Counted from the first letter of the stretch, positions 8,737-17,740 are shown. The stretch is 64,000 bases of DNA from Halosolutus gelatinilyticus (GCF_023028105.1 NZ_CP095491.1:3658001-3722000); one strand, 5' to 3'. Program-made: numbers and translations. The notes: generated by a model not told the origin, from the letters alone.

Positions 8737-9915
8737 TCAGGGACGCCGGGAGATCGGGAACGGATCGTCGTCGCCGGAGTCCGTCGCCGGCATTTCGTCC
8801 GTCGCCAGACAGGCCCGGAGTTCGTCCCGGATCCGGGATTCGTCCATCTCCCGCCCGATGAACACCAGCCGGGTCCGCCTGTCGTCGTCCGGTCCCCACT
8901 CGCCGATCGGGCCGGCCTGTACCGACGGGCCGGCCTGACTGAGGCCGATCACCTCGTCGTAGCCGGCGACGTGACAGACGCCCTTGGCCCGAACGATCGC
9001 GCCGTCCCACGTTTCGAGCCAGTGGGCGAACCGGTGCGGGTCAAGCGGGCGCGCCTCGCGGAAGACGAACGACGAGACGCCGTGCAAGTCGGCGGCACTC
9101 GGCAATCCACGTCGACCGCGTTCGGTCTCGCCGGCGCCTTCGTGGGCATGATCCTCCGCCTCGCCGTCGCGATCGTGGTCGTGCGCCTCGCCTCGAAGGT
9201 GCCGTTTCCACCCCTGCGATCGCTGCACCGCCTCGAAGTCGAAGCGGCCGGTATCGAGGATCAACTCGGGGTCGACCTCGCTGTACGCGGTGTGAACGCG
9301 CATCGCGCGCGGCTGGAGCTGATCGACGACGGCTTCGATCTCGTCGAGGACGTCGTCCGGAACCATGTCGGTCTTGTTCAACAGGAGGATATCGCAGAAC
9401 TCGATCCCTTCGACGAGAACCTCGCTCAGTGGGCGCCGATCGTCGGGTCGGGCGCCTTCGGGGAGGGTTTCGCCGGCGTCGAACTCCTTCCAGAAGCCGT
9501 ACGTATCGAGCACGGTCACCATCGTATCGAGATTGAACAGGTCCGTCGGATCGATTTCGCTCGCGTCGGTCCCCTCGGTGAACACCTGCGCGACGGGGAT
9601 CGGCTCGCTGATTCCGGAGGATTCGACGAGCAGATAGTCGAACTCGCGTTCCTCGGCGAGTCGGCGAGCCTCCGAGAGCAGATCCCCCTGCAGTCGACAG
9701 CAGATGCAGCCGTTCGAGAGGTCGACGATCCCCTCCTCGTCGTTTTCCCGGGCGATCAGCTCCGCGTCGACGTTCACCTCGCCCATGTCGTTGACGATGA
9801 CGGCGATCTCGTGGCCCGCGGGGTTCGACAGCACGTGATTGACGAGCGTCGTCTTCCCCGCACCGAGGTAGCCGCTGACCACTGTGACCGGAATCCGATC
9901 GTCGTGTTCTGTCAT
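8737..9915 (-). CDS. CobW/COG0523 family GTP-binding metal chaperone
   Basis: A 392-residue G3E GTPase. VVSGYLGAGKTTLVNHVL is the P loop, IVNDMGEVNVD the switch region, SNGCICCRLQGDL the GCxCC metal-binding motif, and LLNKTDMV the guanine-specificity motif. A His/Asp-rich stretch (HDHDRDGEAEDHAHE, about residue 245) may hold zinc or another metal. The C-terminal CobW domain ends the protein. Family members deliver zinc, cobalt or nickel to target proteins; the metal here is unknown. Its 3' end faces the small CxxC gene. Confidence 0.88.
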   Translation of the reverse strand: MTEHDDRIPVTVVSGYLGAGKTTLVNHVLSNPAGHEIAVIVNDMGEVNVDAELIARENDEEGIVDLSNGCICCRLQGDLLSEARRLAEEREFDYLLVESSGISEPIPVAQVFTEGTDASEIDPTDLFNLDTMVTVLDTYGFWKEFDAGETLPEGARPDDRRPLSEVLVEGIEFCDILLLNKTDMVPDDVLDEIEAVVDQLQPRAMRVHTAYSEVDPELILDTGRFDFEAVQRSQGWKRHLRGEAHDHDRDGEAEDHAHEGAGETERGRRGLPSAADLHGVSSFVFREARPLDPHRFAHWLETWDGAIVRAKGVCHVAGYDEVIGLSQAGPSVQAGPIGEWGPDDDRRTRLVFIGREMDESRIRDELRACLATDEMPATDSGDDDPFPISRRP

Positions 9916-10177
9916 GTGCTGTTCCAGCACACCACGAGCGAGCTACTAAATCGCAGGGGCGGTCGTCTCAATCCGCCGCCGAACCGACGCCGTTGCGAGG
10001 CGGGAGTAGCGTAGCGAGCCTCGACGGTTCCTGAACCGCGTTTACCACCGGAGTCGCGTCATCGCTCGCGACGACGAGCACCCCGTACTCCTCGTCGCAC
10101 CGCGGCCGATCGATTCCGTCAGCGGTTGCCACCGTCGAAACCCCCTTCCGGGGAGCCCGCGTACCGCTGGATACGAC

Positions 10178-11164
10178 ATGACGACGGTCACAGTGAGCGC
10201 CGGGGCGCGGCTCCACGTCGGGTTTCAGAACCTCTCGCTGGCCCGCGAACGCCTCTACGGCGGGATCGGGATCGGCCTCGACGAGCCGCGGCTGACCGTC
10301 ACCGCCGAACCCGCCGCGACCGTCGACGCAGACGACCCGCTCGCACAGGAGTACGCGCGGCGGGCCGCGGACGTCCTCGACGTTTCCGGCGTTTCGATCG
10401 CGATGGAGGAGCGGCTGTCGCGCCATGTCGGCCTCGGCAGCGGAACCCAGATCGCCCTGTCGGTCCTGGCGGCGACGGCGCGGGCCCACGACCTCGATCC
10501 CCGAACCCGCGACCGCGCGCCGGCGATGGGCCGGGGCGGGCGCAGCGGCGTCGGCGTCGCGACGTTCGAGGACGGCGGCTTCGTCGTCGACGCCGGCCAC
10601 CCGACGAACCGGTTCACCACCGAACCGCCCGCCGAAGGCGACTGGACGGTCCCCCCAGTCGTCGCCCGCCACGACCTGCCCACGGAGTGGCGGTTCCTCG
10701 TCGTCGCCCCCGACGCGGACCCCGGCCGCAGCGGCGAGGACGAGGACGCGAGCATGCGATCGGTCGTCGAGCGCGCGGACCCCGCCGTCGCCGACGAGAT
10801 CGCCGGCGTCGTCACGCGGAAACTGCTACCTGCGGCCGCCGAGGGCCGGCTCGAGGCGTTCGGCGAGGCGATCGCGGAGATCGGCCGCAAGAACGGCGCC
10901 TGGTACGCGGACGCTCAGGGCGGCGTCTTCCGCCCGCCAGCGGGCGCTTTGGTCGAGTCGCTCTCGGACTGCCCGGTGCTCTCGGGCGTCGGGCAATCCT
11001 CGTGGGGGCCCGTCGTCTACGGCGTCACCGACGCGGCTCACGCGGACGAGGCCGAGCGCGCGGCGCGGACCGCGCTCGACGAACTGGATCTGGGAGGCGG
11101 GGTGTTGCTCGCACGAGCCGCGACGGACGGCGCTCGCATCCGTGAAGCACCCTCCGATCGGTGA
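10178..11164 (+). CDS. Beta-ribofuranosylaminobenzene 5'-phosphate synthase-like GHMP protein
   Basis: A 328-residue protein of the GHMP kinase superfamily. SRHVGLGSGTQIALSV (about residues 87-102) is the phosphate-binding glycine loop, and VSAGARLHVGFQNLS near the start matches the beta-RFAP synthase branch. In methanogens this enzyme makes the first committed intermediate of methanopterin from phosphoribosyl pyrophosphate and 4-aminobenzoate. Haloarchaea are generally held to use folate, so the real substrate here may differ. No other pterin gene is adjacent. Confidence 0.85.
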   Translation: MTTVTVSAGARLHVGFQNLSLARERLYGGIGIGLDEPRLTVTAEPAATVDADDPLAQEYARRAADVLDVSGVSIAMEERLSRHVGLGSGTQIALSVLAATARAHDLDPRTRDRAPAMGRGGRSGVGVATFEDGGFVVDAGHPTNRFTTEPPAEGDWTVPPVVARHDLPTEWRFLVVAPDADPGRSGEDEDASMRSVVERADPAVADEIAGVVTRKLLPAAAEGRLEAFGEAIAEIGRKNGAWYADAQGGVFRPPAGALVESLSDCPVLSGVGQSSWGPVVYGVTDAAHADEAERAARTALDELDLGGGVLLARAATDGARIREAPSDR

Positions 11165-11232
11165 TTTCGGGGGCCGCGCCGGAACACGGTCGCCGCCACA
11201 ACAGGTAAGCGGATCCGCACGAACGGAGGCGT

Positions 11233-12069
11233 ATGGAGCGGATGCCGCTGGGCGTGTCGCGGCTCGATCGGATGATCGGCGGCGGAGCACCGGCGGGCAG
11301 CGTCGTCCTGCTCGCGGGCGAGTCGGGCGCCGGTGCGCGGGAGTTTTGTTACACGAGCGCGGCGATGAACGGCCTGGCGACGGCCGATCCGGCGCAGTTC
11401 GAACTCTACTACGGGGGTCTCGAACCGGGGACGTCGCTCCCCGAGGAGATCCACTACGTCTCGTTCACGGACGAACCGAGCGCGATCCGCGACGAGATGG
11501 CGTTCGTCATGGACGGCGAGCTGATCGACGCGGGGCTGGCGGACGTCGAGTTCTTCGAACTCGCCGAGGAGTACTTCCAGCTGACGCCGGTGCCGACGGA
11601 GTGGTACGCCGATCGAGCCACGGACATCACGGCGCTCGGCGACCGCGACGATTGCGGCGGGGTTCTCGAAGCGCTCGGGACGTACCTCACCGAGAACGCC
11701 GCGAACAGCCTGGTCGTGATCGACTCCGTGACCGACCTCGTCGCGGCCGACGACGCCGAGTTCGGCTGGCCGGACCTGACCGTCCTCCTGAAGGGACTCG
11801 CGCGGGCGTCACACCGCTGGGGCGGCGTCATCCTGTTGCTCGTCAACTCCGAGTTGCTCGGGCCGACGGAACTCGGCCGGCTCAAGGAGGCGACGGACGG
11901 AACCCTGCTGTTCGAGTGGGAGAGCGGCGGCTCGGAGCGCGCCAGAACGCTCGTCGTCGAGCAGTTCCGGGGCGTGCTTTCACGGCTTGAGGACGAGAAC
12001 ATCGTCCGATTCGAAACCGAGATCCACGACGGCGGGTTCGACATCAGTAACGTTCGGAAGATCCGATAG
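11233..12069 (+). CDS. RadA/KaiC-like ATPase domain protein (HTR-like)
   Basis: A 278-residue RecA-fold protein. It opens with LGVSRLDRMIGGGAPAGSVV, the usual KaiC/RadA lead-in. The P-loop position reads GESGAGARE, so the Walker A lysine and Thr/Ser are missing. Walker B is present as LVVIDSVTDLV. Haloarchaeal relatives are annotated as HTR-like or Rad55-type ATPases and are thought to be signalling or regulatory proteins. Loss of the lysine suggests weak or absent ATP hydrolysis. It stands alone between the GHMP gene and the coiled-coil gene. Confidence 0.8.
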   Translation: MERMPLGVSRLDRMIGGGAPAGSVVLLAGESGAGAREFCYTSAAMNGLATADPAQFELYYGGLEPGTSLPEEIHYVSFTDEPSAIRDEMAFVMDGELIDAGLADVEFFELAEEYFQLTPVPTEWYADRATDITALGDRDDCGGVLEALGTYLTENAANSLVVIDSVTDLVAADDAEFGWPDLTVLLKGLARASHRWGGVILLLVNSELLGPTELGRLKEATDGTLLFEWESGGSERARTLVVEQFRGVLSRLEDENIVRFETEIHDGGFDISNVRKIR

Positions 12070-12150
12070 CGACGAGACGCCGTCCGAATCGCAGCCCGAT
12101 CCGCCGGTCTCCGAATGCGGGTCACCGGCCCCCGACGCGATCTGCAATAA

Positions 12151-12158
12151 TCCTTAAG
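12151..12158 (+). promoter_or_regulatory. TATA-like element of the 12184 gene
   Basis: The sequence TCCTTAAG lies 26-33 bases before the ATG at 12184, the spacing expected for a leaderless transcript. Confidence 0.5.
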
Positions 12159-12183
12159 AGAGCGTCGTCCGAACTGGGGGTAG

Positions 12184-13038
12184 ATGGCGAGCGAGGAACA
12201 CGACGATGGGGGGATCTCGTTCGCGCTCCCGGCCGAGGTGGACGACTGGGTGACCGATGCGGCCGATCGACGCGACGAGACGCGCGACGACGTCTGTCGA
12301 CGCCTGGTGACGGCCGCCCACGCGATCGCTACGGACGAGGAACCAGCGCCTGTCGGCCGCGACGACGTCGACGATCTACGAGCCCAACTCGACACCCAGC
12401 GCGACGAGTTCGTGGAGCTGCTCGCTGACGTCCGGTCGCGGGTGATCCAGGTCAAACGCGAGACCGACGCGAAAGCGGCGGTCGACCACGATCACGAGGA
12501 GTACGTCGCGGCGGACCGGTTCGCCGCGGTCGAGGCGGACCTCGACGAACTCGAGGAGGTCGTCGCGGCCGGGTTCGACAACTTCGAGGACGTGCTCGAA
12601 CACCTCCTCGAGACGACAGACGACCTCGAAACCCGATCGGGGATGCTCGCCAGGGCCGTCCTCGACCTCCGGGATCGGCGGGACGCGATCGCCGACCGAG
12701 AACGGCGACGGGCCGAAACCGAGCGGCTCAAACTGCTCGCGAACCGGCTCGGAATCCGTGAGGCGACCTGCGACGGGTGCGAGTCGGCGGTCGACCTCGC
12801 GCTGTTGACCGAACCCGCGTGTCCGCACTGCGGCGAGTCGGTCGCGGACGTCGCCGAAAAGCGCTCCGTGTTCGGCTCGCACGCGCTGGTCACCGGGGAT
12901 CCGCCGGCGCTGGAGGGCCGCGTCGAGACCGCCGTCGAATCGACCGACGACGACGTGTTCGACGCGGTCGAGGCCGACGCCGACGGAGCGTCGAGCCCAG
13001 CCCTCGATCTCGATCGGGACGGGAGGCCGGACCGATGA
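12184..13038 (+). CDS. Coiled-coil protein with RHH-like N terminus and zinc ribbon
   Basis: A 284-residue protein. Residues about 10-50 (FALPAEVDDWVTDAA and following) resemble a ribbon-helix-helix DNA-binding unit. Residues about 60-195 are Asp/Glu/Arg-rich helix, likely coiled coil. CDGCESAVDL and CPHCGESVADV (about residues 198-225) form a two-pair zinc ribbon, followed by an acidic tail. The last codons overlap the next gene (ATGA). I do not know a named family; a DNA-associated structural or regulatory role is a guess from the architecture. Confidence 0.75.
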   Translation: MASEEHDDGGISFALPAEVDDWVTDAADRRDETRDDVCRRLVTAAHAIATDEEPAPVGRDDVDDLRAQLDTQRDEFVELLADVRSRVIQVKRETDAKAAVDHDHEEYVAADRFAAVEADLDELEEVVAAGFDNFEDVLEHLLETTDDLETRSGMLARAVLDLRDRRDAIADRERRRAETERLKLLANRLGIREATCDGCESAVDLALLTEPACPHCGESVADVAEKRSVFGSHALVTGDPPALEGRVETAVESTDDDVFDAVEADADGASSPALDLDRDGRPDR

Positions 13039-13490
13039 CCGACCCGATCGATCCCGCGGAAGACGGAGCCGAGGCGGACGACGAACTTCGCTTTTCGGGG
13101 ACCGCAGGGTCCGAAGGGTCGGACGCGAGCGATCGAAACGGACCGTTGAGCGATCTCGCGTCGAGCATCGAGCGGGGGCCGGACTCGGTTCCGGACGGGT
13201 TCGATCGGCTGTTCGAGCGCGAGGCCGTCGCGGAGATCGACAGCGATCAGCTCTGGGAACGCCTCGAGTCCGATCGACCGGCGGCCGAGGACCTCCTCGG
13301 CGCCGATCGCGAGATCCGGGAGGTCGCGAAGGCGAGCTACTGCCACCGGTGCGAACACTTCGCCGAGCCGCCCGACGTCGGCTGTACGCGCGACGGAACC
13401 GAGATCCTCGAGATGCCGACCCTCGAGACGTTCCGGGTGGCGGACTGTCCGGTCGTCCTCGAGGACGAAGAACTCGAACGGCGGTACTAG
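13035..13490 (+). CDS. Cysteine-rich conserved haloarchaeal protein
   Basis: A 151-residue protein that starts inside the stop of the coiled-coil gene (ATGA), so translation is probably coupled. The N-terminal half is acidic and likely disordered. The C-terminal part has SYCHRCEHFAEPPDVGCT and, about 20 residues on, ADCPVVLEDEEL; the four cysteines could make one zinc or iron site. Its overlap with a zinc-ribbon coiled-coil gene suggests a joint function. I do not recognise the family. Confidence 0.75.
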   Translation: MTDPIDPAEDGAEADDELRFSGTAGSEGSDASDRNGPLSDLASSIERGPDSVPDGFDRLFEREAVAEIDSDQLWERLESDRPAAEDLLGADREIREVAKASYCHRCEHFAEPPDVGCTRDGTEILEMPTLETFRVADCPVVLEDEELERRY

Positions 13491-13526
13491 CGTGGATTTT
13501 TGCGGTCCGAGCCCGTAGCCGCGCCC

Positions 13527-13850
13527 ATGCAGTTTTGCGACGACTGCGGTTCGATGATGAAAGCCGAGGGCGACCGCATGGTCTGTACGAGCTGCGGCGC
13601 GACGAGCGATCGGGACCGCGATCGCGAACGCGAGTTCGTCTCGACCGAGTCCCAAACCGACGACGACGTCATCGAATCCTCCGAGGAGGCGAACTTCGAG
13701 GGGAAACCGAAGGCGACGGACGTCATCTGCGACGAGTGCGGCAACCGGGAGGCGTGGTACACCCTCAAGCAGACGGCCTCAGCCGACGAGCCGCCGACCC
13801 GCTTTTTCAAGTGTACCGAGTGCGGCCACCGCTGGCGCGGATACAACTGA
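13527..13850 (+). CDS. tfs: Transcription factor S (TFS/RPB9-TFIIS like)
   Basis: A 107-residue zinc-ribbon protein. The N-terminal ribbon is MQFCDDCGSMMK with CTSCG; the C-terminal ribbon is VICDECGNREAWYTLKQT, ending FFKCTECGHRWRGY. This is the archaeal TFS layout: the C-terminal ribbon enters the RNA polymerase funnel and stimulates transcript cleavage. The catalytic acidic pair (Asp-Glu in 'SADEPPTRFF') is present. The start at 13527 is the first that gives the conserved Met-Gln-Phe-Cys opening. Confidence 0.93.
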   Translation: MQFCDDCGSMMKAEGDRMVCTSCGATSDRDRDREREFVSTESQTDDDVIESSEEANFEGKPKATDVICDECGNREAWYTLKQTASADEPPTRFFKCTECGHRWRGYN

Positions 13851-13877
13851 CGACCGCTCGATCACTCGGACGGCCGA

Positions 13878-15224
13878 TTACTCGAACGGGTCCGCCTCCG
13901 CACGGATCGTCCGTTCTTCGAGGGCGTCGATCCGGTTGTTCGTCTGGCCGACCTCGGCGTAGGTGACCGGCCCTTCGACCTGCTCGGCGTTCGGGCCCGG
14001 TTCGTTCCCGATGTAGACGACGTTCGGATTCGTCCCGATATCCTCCTGGAGTTTGAACGTCGATTCGGTCTCGCCGGCCTCGGCCTGAATGAGCTCCCGT
14101 GCCTCCTGTTCGGTCATTCCGTCGCCTCCGCTCTGTGCGGGTTCCGCCTCGCCCGTGAGGATGTCGATCGCCTGCTGGAGTTCCTCGCCCTGCGGGTTCC
14201 GGGCCTGGACGCGGGCCAGCGCCGGATCCTCGAGGTACCGCTGAGGGTCGCTCTCCGGATCGTTCATGTCGCCGAACTGGATTGCCTCGGGCGGACAGGC
14301 GTCCTCGCAGGCGGTCCGACCGACGAACTCCTCGCCTTTACTTCCGTCCTGGCGGGTCGCACAGAACGTACACTTCTCCATGACGCCGCGCGGGCCGCGG
14401 GCGCCGACCCAGCGACCGCGCGCGTCGTACATGTGATCCTCCTCGAGCTCTTCGACGGGGACCGACGGCTCCTCCCACTGGAAGTAGTTGACGCCGTACG
14501 GACAGGCGACCTGGCAGTACCGACAGCCGATGCAGATGTCGTAGTCGGTCAACACGAGCCCGTCGCTCTCTCGGGTGTGTCGCGCCGTCGTCGGGCACAC
14601 CTTCTCGCAGGGCGCATCGGTGCAGTGTTGGCAGGGGCGGACGAGCCGCTTCTTTCCGCCGGGCGTCGTGTCCTCGTAGTCGAGGACGTACATCCAGTTG
14701 GCCCCCTGTTCCCAGTTGTGTTCCTCGGCGCAGGCGACGACGCAGGAGAGGCAGGCGTCGCACTGTTCGAGGTCGATGGCCATCCCGTACTGGGTTCCCT
14801 CGACGTTCCCATCGCCCTCCTCTTCGACCGCGGCGACGGACGGCTGGCCGTCGTCGGCCGTGGTTCCCCACGCCCCCAGCCCGACGGCCCCCGCCCCGGC
14901 GCCGAGTTTCTTCATCACGTCGCGTCGCGACTCCTCGTCGACGCCGAGCCGGGAGAGGGTCCCTTCCAACCGGTTGCCGTCGTCGGGCCGTTCGATCGGG
15001 CGATCGTCCTCGCCGAACTCCTCGACGACGTCGTCGTGGTAGCGGTCGTAGAACTCCGCCTCCGAGAGCTCTCCCTTCGTCACTTTCATCGCATCCTCGG
15101 CCATCTCGAGGCCGAGTTCCGCGTCGTACTCTGTCTCTTCGAGGGCCCCTTCCAGTTCGTTCTGCCACCCTTCCCCGAGCGGATGGAACGCCTCGTCCAC
15201 GGTTTCGTCCTCCTTGTCACCCAT
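13878..15224 (-). CDS. Four-cluster [4Fe-4S] ferredoxin, DmsB/PsrB/ActB type, with internal Tat motif
   Basis: A 448-residue electron-transfer subunit of molybdo-oxidoreductase type. Four cysteine clusters are intact: CDACLSCVVAC, CQHCTDAPCEKVC, CIGCRYCQVAC, and CTFC paired with CEDAC. A twin-arginine motif SRRDVMKKLGAGAG is preceded by about 98 acidic residues, an unusual position also seen in ActB-like proteins, so the protein may face the outside. It has no catalytic or NrfD-type membrane partner nearby. The divergent neighbour is a HiPIP lipoprotein, suggesting a shared electron pathway. Confidence 0.85.
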   Translation of the reverse strand: MGDKEDETVDEAFHPLGEGWQNELEGALEETEYDAELGLEMAEDAMKVTKGELSEAEFYDRYHDDVVEEFGEDDRPIERPDDGNRLEGTLSRLGVDEESRRDVMKKLGAGAGAVGLGAWGTTADDGQPSVAAVEEEGDGNVEGTQYGMAIDLEQCDACLSCVVACAEEHNWEQGANWMYVLDYEDTTPGGKKRLVRPCQHCTDAPCEKVCPTTARHTRESDGLVLTDYDICIGCRYCQVACPYGVNYFQWEEPSVPVEELEEDHMYDARGRWVGARGPRGVMEKCTFCATRQDGSKGEEFVGRTACEDACPPEAIQFGDMNDPESDPQRYLEDPALARVQARNPQGEELQQAIDILTGEAEPAQSGGDGMTEQEARELIQAEAGETESTFKLQEDIGTNPNVVYIGNEPGPNAEQVEGPVTYAEVGQTNNRIDALEERTIRAEADPFE

Positions 15225-15513
15225 TGTATTCGTTCACCATCATTTTTCTGGCATCGAAGAACGCGATCGTTGAGAGCCGATGACGTGGATAGTGTCGGAC
15301 CGTGACAAGATAAAAAACGGCCTTGCGAGTCACGGGTAACGACACCGCCCCCAGCGATAGTCGAGCGGCCTCGCGGCGAACCAGCGATTCGGTCGAACGA
15401 CGGCCGCTCGTGACCGATCGCTGAACGTATCGAGTTACGTGAAATCTAGCGCCGACAGACAGTCGACATAACCACGCACGGGATTTTTGGAACGGTACTG
15501 CGTATCGCGTGGT
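15225..15513. promoter_or_regulatory. Divergent promoter region, ferredoxin / HiPIP
   Basis: About 290 bases. A T-rich tract reading leftward (TTTTTTATCTTG, 15303-15316) is a possible TATA/BRE area for the ferredoxin gene. No obvious shared operator was found by eye. Confidence 0.4.
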
Positions 15514-16125
15514 ATGGAAGACGGCAAGCCGCACGAGTCGCGGCGCCGATTTCTTCGCCTCACGGGTTGTGGATCGCTGATCGGACTCGCCGGATGCATG
15601 AACTTAAACGAGAACGCCGCGGGTCCCGCCAGTCAGCCGCGGGAGGGCCTTCCTGCCGACTGGTGTCTCGACGATCTGAGCGACTCCGTGCCGGAGAGCG
15701 AGGCGAACGCGGTGAGCATCGACGGGGTTGAACGAAAGCCCGAAGGCGAACTCCTGTCAAAGCAGGACGCCGCGTACCAGTGCGGCCCCTCCGACGGCCA
15801 GCAGTGTGGCAACTGTACCTTCTTCATCGACGATCGCTCGGGCAATGGATGGGGTGCGTGCACCGAAGTCGCCGGCGAGATCCGATCGGTCGACTGGTGC
15901 GGACTCTGGGCACCGAGAATGGAGATCCAGGAAGGGCAGTCCGAGGGTGGAACCGCGGGAGACGAGAGCGCCGACGAGGAGGAAGGTGGCGGCGGTAACG
16001 AAAGCGACGGTGGAAACGAAAGTGAGGGCGGAAACGAAAGCGGCGGCGAGGACAACCAGAGCGATGGCGGTGGGGGTGACGGCGGCGGGAGCGACGGCGG
16101 AAACGAAAGCGATGGAGGGAACTAA
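15514..16125 (+). CDS. High-potential iron-sulfur protein (HiPIP) lipoprotein
   Basis: A 203-residue exported protein. SRRRFLRLTG is a Tat motif and LAGC (Cys28) a lipobox. The fold signature is C-x2-C (CGNC), 14 residues, C, 12 residues, C, ending VDWCGLWAPR: the four-cysteine pattern of HiPIP, a soluble one-electron carrier. After the domain comes an unusually long Asp/Glu, then Gly-Gly-Asn-Glu-Ser repeat tail rich in N-x-S sites. The ATG at 15514 directly precedes the Tat region. It is divergent from the four-cluster ferredoxin gene. Confidence 0.85.
   Translation: MEDGKPHESRRRFLRLTGCGSLIGLAGCMNLNENAAGPASQPREGLPADWCLDDLSDSVPESEANAVSIDGVERKPEGELLSKQDAAYQCGPSDGQQCGNCTFFIDDRSGNGWGACTEVAGEIRSVDWCGLWAPRMEIQEGQSEGGTAGDESADEEEGGGGNESDGGNESEGGNESGGEDNQSDGGGGDGGGSDGGNESDGGN
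15988..16122 (+). repeat. Tandem GGNES-coding low-complexity repeat
   Basis: The 3' end of the HiPIP gene repeats GGTGGAAACGAAAGC-like units with variations, giving GGNESDGGNESEGGNES in the protein. The repeat is in frame, so it is coding rather than a CRISPR or insertion. Confidence 0.8.
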
Positions 16126-16250
16126 CCGGGGCCGCGTCGATCGATCGACCCGACGGGTCGGTGCGGTCCGCGAGCCGATCGGTCGACCGCCGTGACCGAC
16201 GGTCGCGTGGGCGCAACGTTCACAACGATGCGCCCGAACCCATCGGACGA

Positions 16251-17648
16251 ATGACCGACGGGCCGCGGCTTCCCGGCGTCGACCGCGACGAGGACCAGGA
16301 GCGGATCGTCTGTCACGTCGACGCCGACTGTTTTTACGCCGCCTGCGAGCGGCTTCGCGAGCCCGACCTCCGCGGCGAGCCGGTCGTCGTGGGGATGGGA
16401 TACGAGCCGGGCGAGACGATCGGCGCCGTCGCGACGGCCAGCTACGAGGCCCGCGAGTTCGGCGTCGAGAGCGCGCAGGCGATCTCGACCGCGCTCGAAC
16501 GACTGCCGAGGCGCGCCGCGCTCGATCCCGACGCGGCGGACCACGATCCGGCGTTCGAACGGTCGGAGACGGGGTACTACCGACCCGTCGACATGGACTA
16601 CTACGAGTCGATCGCGGCCGAGGTCCACGAGATCCTCTACGACTGCGCCGACGTCGTCCGGAAGGTGAGCATCGACGAGGCCTACCTGGACGTCACCGAG
16701 CGAACCGCGTGGGAGGTCGCCGACGGCTTCGCCCGCCACGTCAAGGATCGCATCCGCCGGGAGGTCGGCGTCGTCGTCAGCGTCGGCATCGCGCCGACGA
16801 TGAGCGCGGCCAAGATCGCCAGCGACTTCGAGAAGCCGGACGGACTCACCGTCGTCCGACCCGAGGAGCTCCGATCGTTTCTCGCCCCGCTCGACGTAGC
16901 GCTGCTCCACGGCGTCGGACCGGTGACGGCCCGGGAGCTTCGCGAGATGGGACTGGAGACGGCGGGCGACATCGCGGCCGCGGCCCCCGATCCGCTCGTC
17001 GATCGATTCGGCGAGCGGGGCCGGGAACTCTACGATCGCGCCCGCGGCGAGGACGATCGGCGGGTCGAACCGAAGGGCGATCCGAAGAGCTTCTCCCGGG
17101 AGTCGGCCTTCGCGGAGCCGGTCACCGACCCCGAGCCGAAGTACGAGCAGATCGAGACGCTCGCGGCGGCGGTCGCCGACCGCGCACAACGGGAGGGCGC
17201 ACTGTACCGGACGATCGGCGTCAAAGCCGTCACGCCGCCGTACGACGTCAATACGCGCGAGAAGTCGCTCTCCGGCCCGATCGACGATCCGGCTCTGGTC
17301 GAGCGGATCGCCCGCGACCTCTTCGTCGAGTTCGAGGCGGACCCGGTCCGGAAACTCGGCGTCCGCGTCGCAAACCTCGAGTTCTCGAGCGCCGATCAGG
17401 CGCGCCTCGACGGGTGGGAACGCGCCGACGATCGACGGGAAGTGGACGCGACTGGCGACCGCGGGCCCGAAACGGTCGATCTGACCGACTACGCCGACGC
17501 CGAAGCCGCCGATGGGACCGGCGACGAGGACTCGGTCACCGACGACACCGACGACGGTGACTCGACCGGTGCCGCATTCGACCCCCCGGCGGCCGGGCAG
17601 TCCACGCTGGCGGATTTTTCCGGACTCGATCGGGACGATCGGACCTGA
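16251..17648 (+). CDS. dinB: DNA polymerase IV (Y family) with PCNA-binding tail
   Basis: A 465-residue translesion polymerase. The metal-binding motifs VDADCFYAACE and SIDEAYLDVTE are intact; the helix-hairpin-helix region LHGVGPVTARELREMG and the little-finger domain follow. The C terminus is an acidic, probably unstructured linker ending QSTLADFSGL, a PCNA-interacting peptide (Q-x-x-L-x-x-F). It replicates past damaged bases. The ATG at 16251 is chosen because upstream in-frame residues are Arg-rich and unlike the family. Confidence 0.95.
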   Translation: MTDGPRLPGVDRDEDQERIVCHVDADCFYAACERLREPDLRGEPVVVGMGYEPGETIGAVATASYEAREFGVESAQAISTALERLPRRAALDPDAADHDPAFERSETGYYRPVDMDYYESIAAEVHEILYDCADVVRKVSIDEAYLDVTERTAWEVADGFARHVKDRIRREVGVVVSVGIAPTMSAAKIASDFEKPDGLTVVRPEELRSFLAPLDVALLHGVGPVTARELREMGLETAGDIAAAAPDPLVDRFGERGRELYDRARGEDDRRVEPKGDPKSFSRESAFAEPVTDPEPKYEQIETLAAAVADRAQREGALYRTIGVKAVTPPYDVNTREKSLSGPIDDPALVERIARDLFVEFEADPVRKLGVRVANLEFSSADQARLDGWERADDRREVDATGDRGPETVDLTDYADAEAADGTGDEDSVTDDTDDGDSTGAAFDPPAAGQSTLADFSGLDRDDRT

Positions 17649-17740
17649 ACCGGTTCCGACGTCGCTCGTCGAAGCGAGAGGACGGCCGAAATACCCAACT
17701 TCCTCGGGGACCCACTCCAATCGACTTCCGATCCAGCGAA

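Noticed and set aside
15988-16122. CRISPR-like tandem repeat
   Set aside because: The units are in frame, vary in sequence, have no unique spacers and encode the GGNES tail of the HiPIP protein. I found no CRISPR array or cas gene in the window.
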